Source: Corylus avellana
Taxonomy: Eukaryota > Streptophyta > Magnoliopsida > Fagales > Betulaceae
Length of the DNA stretch: 64,000 nucleotides
Direction of reading: 5' to 3'
NCBI RefSeq assembly: GCF_901000735.1
Contig: NC_081543.1
Span: 34,344,590 to 34,408,589, forward strand
Part shown: positions 59,941 to 64,000 of the stretch, one piece after another
How positions within the stretch are numbered: the first letter of the stretch is position 1
How the letters are laid out: each line of letters starts with the position of its first letter
The notes under the pieces: model-generated
The model's input: the letters and a program-made list of their open reading frames with translations, nothing else
The model's database searches: none
What the model was told of the DNA's origin: nothing
Translations under genes and position numbers: made by a program

Positions 59941-60765
59941 TCTTTTTTTTTTTTCTTTTTTAAAATTATTACTTAAGGATAAATTTATAATTTCATAAAA
60001 ACTTTGTAAAAAGAAAAATAGTACAAAGAATGGTAGATTTCTTTATAAGCTCATTTAGAAACTATAGAAATTTTTGTTGTTATAAGGTAAAACTACATGG
60101 ACCAATTTAATAAATTTTTCTTACTTTAATTATTATTACCTTTTTTAGAAAGAAAGAAAAAAAAAAGGCCCCTCTTAATTTAGTTATTCCTGGAAATTCC
60201 CTTTGCATTTAATTTAACCAGCCATTTGTACAAAGGAAATCGTGACGTGGCCTGTATTTACTCACAGGAGACCAGCTTGCTCAAGTAAATGGGAACACAT
60301 TAAAAGGTTAAGACAGAAGAAGGAGAAAGTGGAGTTATGATGATGATTGATGAAGAAGAAAAGAAGTGCACAGTAAATGACCTAATTAGCCAAAGCTGAG
60401 AAATTGTGAAGAACTTTATTTTTCTTTTTATAAAATCTCATTTAATAATTACTCGTTATATATGGACAGGATCTAACACTTGGTGGGGGCCCAAAGAAAG
60501 TTCCCAGATATTTTTTTAGTATGTTTATACAGTTTTAGGTAAAATGCTTGGTACTTGTTTACTTGGGATTAATGCTTTGTAAACATTCAATCTTGGAATA
60601 TTGTGGTTTAATTTATTTCGTGATATTATATGAAAAATTTAATAGAATGTTTGAAACTCACTGTTTGCTGCTACTTACTTTTAGTACAAAAACTTGGACC
60701 AAACTTCTTAATCATGTACCTATACTATAATTTAATTCACTATTTTCAATTGAAGCGGTTTGATG

Positions 60766-61085
60766 CAGGGCTGATAATTTGTGTTTTGTGTGTTGGGTTT
60801 GAATTGTATCGAAGTTTGTGTATAAAATTATATAGGACAATCATAATCTGGCCAATTTAACCAGCTGATTTCGTATTAAGTTGGCGAGTTGTGTAAAAAA
60901 TTGCTAACTCTTATATAGTGCGTCGGGTTTGAATCGTGTCAAATAATGAGTATAAACTACTGGTCAACCCTAATTCGAACCATTTAATTAAAACAGATCA
61001 CGCTTCTCAACTCTAACCTGCTAATTTTGTGTTGGTTTTTGACAAGTTACAAGTTCGCGAATCATGTAAAAAACTATCCGTCCTA
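60766..61085. mobile_element. hAT-type MITE with 8-bp target-site duplication
   Basis: 320 bases. Ends CAGGGCTGATAATTT and (reverse complement) TAGGACGGATAGTTT. Flanked by GTTTGATG (60758-60765) and GTTTGATA (61086-61093). Internal words GTGTTGGGTTTGAATTGTAT and GTGTAAAAAATTGCTAA recur, as in the block at 45836-46380. No coding capacity. Confidence 0.75.
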
Positions 61086-61730
61086 GTTTGATAGTTTTAG
61101 ATAAAAAGTTGAGATAACAATTAATGTTGGGAAACTTTAGTAATCTCTCTTCCAATGGAATTTGGTAGGACCTTTTTGAAATGGGGTGAATCATGAATGT
61201 ACTAATTTAATTTAATTTAATTTAATTTAATTAAATTAATTAATTAATTAATTATTTTCTGGTTAGTTTTCGCCCTTTATTCTTATGTTTGATGGAAATT
61301 AACCGTAAATGGATTTTAATGATTTATCTAGAATTCAAATACATAGTTGTTATTTCAATTTAGCATTTTCAGGTCCATCAATTGAATATTCCAACCTCAA
61401 TCAATAAAGCTCAAATCTTTTTCTGTTTGCAGTAAACAATAGGATTTAAAATAATCATGTCTTTGATAGTATTCTCACTAAGATAAATCTTTTCAATATA
61501 TATATATATTTTTGCCAATATTTTTGTCACTAAGATAAATCTCTTCAAAAAGAAAATATGATTTAAAATTAAAAATTGGGGCAAAGCATTGAGGAGAGCA
61601 GAACACAAATTGCATTATTATTTTTTTATATATATAAAAAAGAAAAAAAAGTGAAAGCTTGGTATATATGTATGTACTTATTCATAGTAATTGTCACATT
61701 TCATATGATTATAGAAGAACATGTCTGGTT
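61086..61730. other. Intergenic DNA 3' of DEP1
   Basis: TTTAA/ATTAA pentamer and tetramer repeats at about 61206-61253. Nothing else recognised. Confidence 0.5.
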
Positions 61731-63642
61731 TCAGATTTCCGAGAAAGATTTGATTGTCTTGAACCCATGATTCTTAGGAAGGGGAGCATTCCCTGGCCGG
61801 ATGGAAACTATCACCTCCAAACCTGCACATGGATTAGGGTTCAAACAATTTTCAAATTTGGACCCCACCAAAAACACTTCTCAACTTTTTATGACATCAA
61901 AAGCTTTTCAAATCAAAGCACAAAAAACACTTTTTCAAAATACATAAACAAACATAACCTATAAGATTTTTCACAAATAGCTCATTACCTGCCGCCTTTG
62001 CAGCTTCAGCTTCTTGATAAACATCAGTTACAAATAAAATCTCTGATGGCTTATCAACCCCGAGAGATTCTGTGATTTCAACATAACTGCGCGTTTCTCT
62101 TTTATTCCTGAGAGAGATGAAGAAAGACGAGTCGAAAGAGACACTCCTGAGCACTAAATAAAGAGAAGCATTATGGAACTTCCAAAACTTACCCCACTCT
62201 GGTGTCAAAAAATCCAGACAAATATTTTCTTAGATCCCCGTAGCTTGTATTTCCAAATAGAAGCCTTTGTGCCAACCGGCTACCACTAGAGTAAATATAT
62301 ACCTGTTGCACAAGATAGAAACATAAGCTTTCAAAGAAAAATGTATGAATCATTAACAGAAAAAATCAGATGCATTCAAGGAATTACATCTAATTGTTTC
62401 AGCAACAATGATCTTTTGCTCAATAAGGGTCTGTTTGAGATTGCGTTTGAATGGCCTAAAAGTACTTTTAATACTTAAAAAGTCAATTTAAAGAAAAAAA
62501 ATACTCGTTTGGTAAAAAAATTAAAAGCGTTTTTAATGGTCCAAAAAGCCTAAAAATTGTCAAAATGCACTTTTGGCAAAAGCTTAAAAATGAAGCTTTT
62601 GCCCAAAAGTTCTTTTTGACTTAAAAGCTCTATTTCTCAACGCAATTCCAAACATGCTCTAAATACTATTTTCCTACAGGATTCTAAGTTCGACCCTAAA
62701 GCGACACTTATTCATGGAAAGGTAGCATCTCTACAGCCCTTGGATGGGAGGGGATGGGGTTGCTAAGGTTATTAGCATTTCATAATCATAAATAAAGTAT
62801 TAGATGCAACAGAAAACTGGATAATTAAATGGAAAATGAATGATAGCCTTGACTTGAATTTGTAGATATTCGGAGTCACATGACATATCATTGGCTGGCT
62901 TCTAAAATGACTTTCCCTCTCCAAGGAGAAGCAATCACACCAGAAATAGGATTATCGTAATGGGTATAGTCCACTCCACTTCAAAGTGTTTTCAGTCCTT
63001 TCATAGGCACCCAGTTGAGTGATCATACTTACAAAGTAACGGAGGTCAGATTATATCAATAACTTGCATTTATGGTTTCTCTCTCGCATGTTTGTATAAC
63101 AAGTTTGTTCAATGTCTATTTCTTTGGTGTGTATGTGTAACAGTTGGAATACAATTAGACATATAGACGAAAATGTTCCATTACAAAGAAAGACAGCTTT
63201 AAAACACATAAAATAAGAAACGACAATAAAACAGAAGTTTTTAACTCGAACCATAAATTCAGAGACAGGGAGGGGAGGAGGGAAAAATGGCGGGGGAGAG
63301 AAGGAATGTAAGACCTTTATGCCTAAAGCATGCCACTTCTCAAAAGCTTCTGGTACATCCTCAAAAACTTCTCCCTCCAATTCATTATTCTCAAATCCAG
63401 TTTGCCATATATGACCCTGCAAAGTTAAACGTCACCTATAACCACAAGATGGGCTACATTCAATCATATTTCTACTATCCAGTTTTGCTTACTTGTAATT
63501 GTTTTAAGGCAGTGATCTTCCTATCAGCTCTTATCATTGCTTCCACATTAGCAACCAAAGCAGCAATCACCTCCTCTTTCCCTGCATTATCAGGGGGAAT
63601 GGGCACAGCACCCACGACACCTTGTTCCAGGTCATCCTCAAC
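61731..63642 (-). CDS. DEP1: Methylthioribulose-1-phosphate dehydratase/enolase-phosphatase, 3' part
   Basis: C-terminal 190 residues of the bifunctional plant enzyme of methionine (Yang cycle) salvage. Its HAD-type enolase-phosphatase domain converts the diketo phosphate to acireductone in the cytosol. Exons: 63642-63493, 63416-63315, 62302-62193, 62107-61989 and 61822-61731, all GT-AG and in frame. They read [60 protein letters not shown] (HAD motif II SSG), [20 protein letters not shown] with VTDV (HAD motif IV), and a C terminus [16 protein letters not shown] ending in SFSEI. The dehydratase half and HAD motif I lie beyond the right edge, so the gene is cut by the window, not broken. The 1-kb intron between 62303 and 63314 carries a Tourist-like MITE. 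Confidence 0.93.
62427..62659. mobile_element. Tourist-like (PIF/Harbinger) MITE in a DEP1 intron
   Basis: 233 bases. Terminal inverted repeats GGGTCTGTTTGAGATTGCGT and (reverse complement) GAGCATGTTTGGAATTGCGT, flanked by TAA on both sides (62424-62426, 62660-62662), the PIF/Harbinger signature. Two eroded relatives lie at 53945-54415. Confidence 0.85.
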
Positions 63643-64000
63643 CTGCATTTAGAATGTTGATTAATTAGCAGTTCATGGAATAGATTTTCGAGCAGTCATT
63701 CAGTCAATTCAGATTTATTTGATTGCAACATACGGATTGAAATCCCAAAAATTTAACTTGAACGCAACTACTTGATGAACTACTAGTCTGAGATGACCAA
63801 CTCTCCCTCAAACGTTTCTGAAGTTCTAAGTTGCAATAGTGACAATAAAGTGAATCTACAGCACGTGTAACATGCCTGCTAATGTTATGGACTTTGGTTT
63901 AGATTTGTGTTCACTTCCATCTTAAAGCGTCCCACAGCACACTCATGTCTGTCATGTTATACAGGCAAAGCCAAAAATCTAGGTAACAAAAGCATAAAAA
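63643..64000 (-). other. DEP1 intron sequence to the window edge
   Basis: No coding similarity to the next upstream DEP1 exon on the minus strand; this appears to be intron running off the window. Confidence 0.55.

Noticed and set aside
1..64000. tRNA, rRNA, CRISPR arrays, or a bacterial-type operon system
   Set aside because: None seen on either strand; the content is that of plant nuclear DNA.

Overview
The window is nuclear DNA from a flowering plant, most likely a woody, heterozygous eudicot. The evidence is AT-rich intergenic DNA full of LTR, LINE and MITE remnants, GT-AG introns, and genes closest to eudicot families: DRP5A, STIG1/GRI, a VQ protein, DEP1 and an S4-domain protein. I cannot name the species.

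The window is a scaffold of four contigs separated by three 100-N gaps: C1 1-4195, C2 4296-26330, C3 26431-32466 and C4 32567-64000. Its most striking feature is a roughly 12.5-kb inverted repeat, C2 4296-16620 against C4 45515-32567, carrying a second DRP5A and a second STIG1 gene. This is very probably not a biological duplication. Each arm begins exactly at a gap edge. C1 and C3 also overlap at their ends (3884-4195 = 26431-26745), as do C3 and the reverse complement of C2 (32300-32466 = 26330-26145). Two transposon insertions, an 8-bp-TSD hAT-like MITE and a 5-bp-TSD solo LTR, are split between C3 and C2 and regain matching target-site duplications only if C3 is joined to the reverse complement of C2. 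The coherent order is C1 -> C3 -> reverse complement of C2 -> C4, about 50.9 kb without redundancy. The inverted repeat is then two overlapping, probably allelic, contig ends, with C2 flipped and C2/C3 swapped.

Region by region as given: 1-3883 has no recognisable gene. 4296-9469 is DRP5A (minus) lacking its last exon at the gap. 9550-13956 holds LTR, hairpin and LINE remnants. 14006-14452 is STIG1-like copy a. 16679-16853 is a Mutator-type MITE. 18116-23450 is a complete ten-exon S4 RNA-binding-domain gene (minus) with a Copia fragment in one intron. 23880-26330 holds MITEs and LTR pieces. 28535-28975 is a second STIG1 paralogue (b). 29747-32466 is a solo LTR with a nested MITE. 32567-45515 is the second arm with STIG1a (minus) and a complete eight-exon DRP5A (40349-45701). 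45702-57516 is intergenic. 57517-58200 is an intronless VQ-motif gene. 61731-63642 is the 3' half of DEP1 (minus), which runs off the right edge.

In the corrected order the genes read STIG1b(+), S4(+), STIG1a(-), DRP5A(+), VQ4-like(+), DEP1(-). From memory, S4 / GRI (STIG1-like) / DRP5A are neighbours on Arabidopsis chromosome 1 (At1g53120-53130-53140). This supports the correction and suggests the STIG1 genes are GRI-type. The genes do not form an operon or pathway: they cover cell-plate/division dynamin function, secreted cysteine-rich peptide signalling, organellar RNA binding, MAPK/WRKY-linked VQ regulation and methionine salvage.
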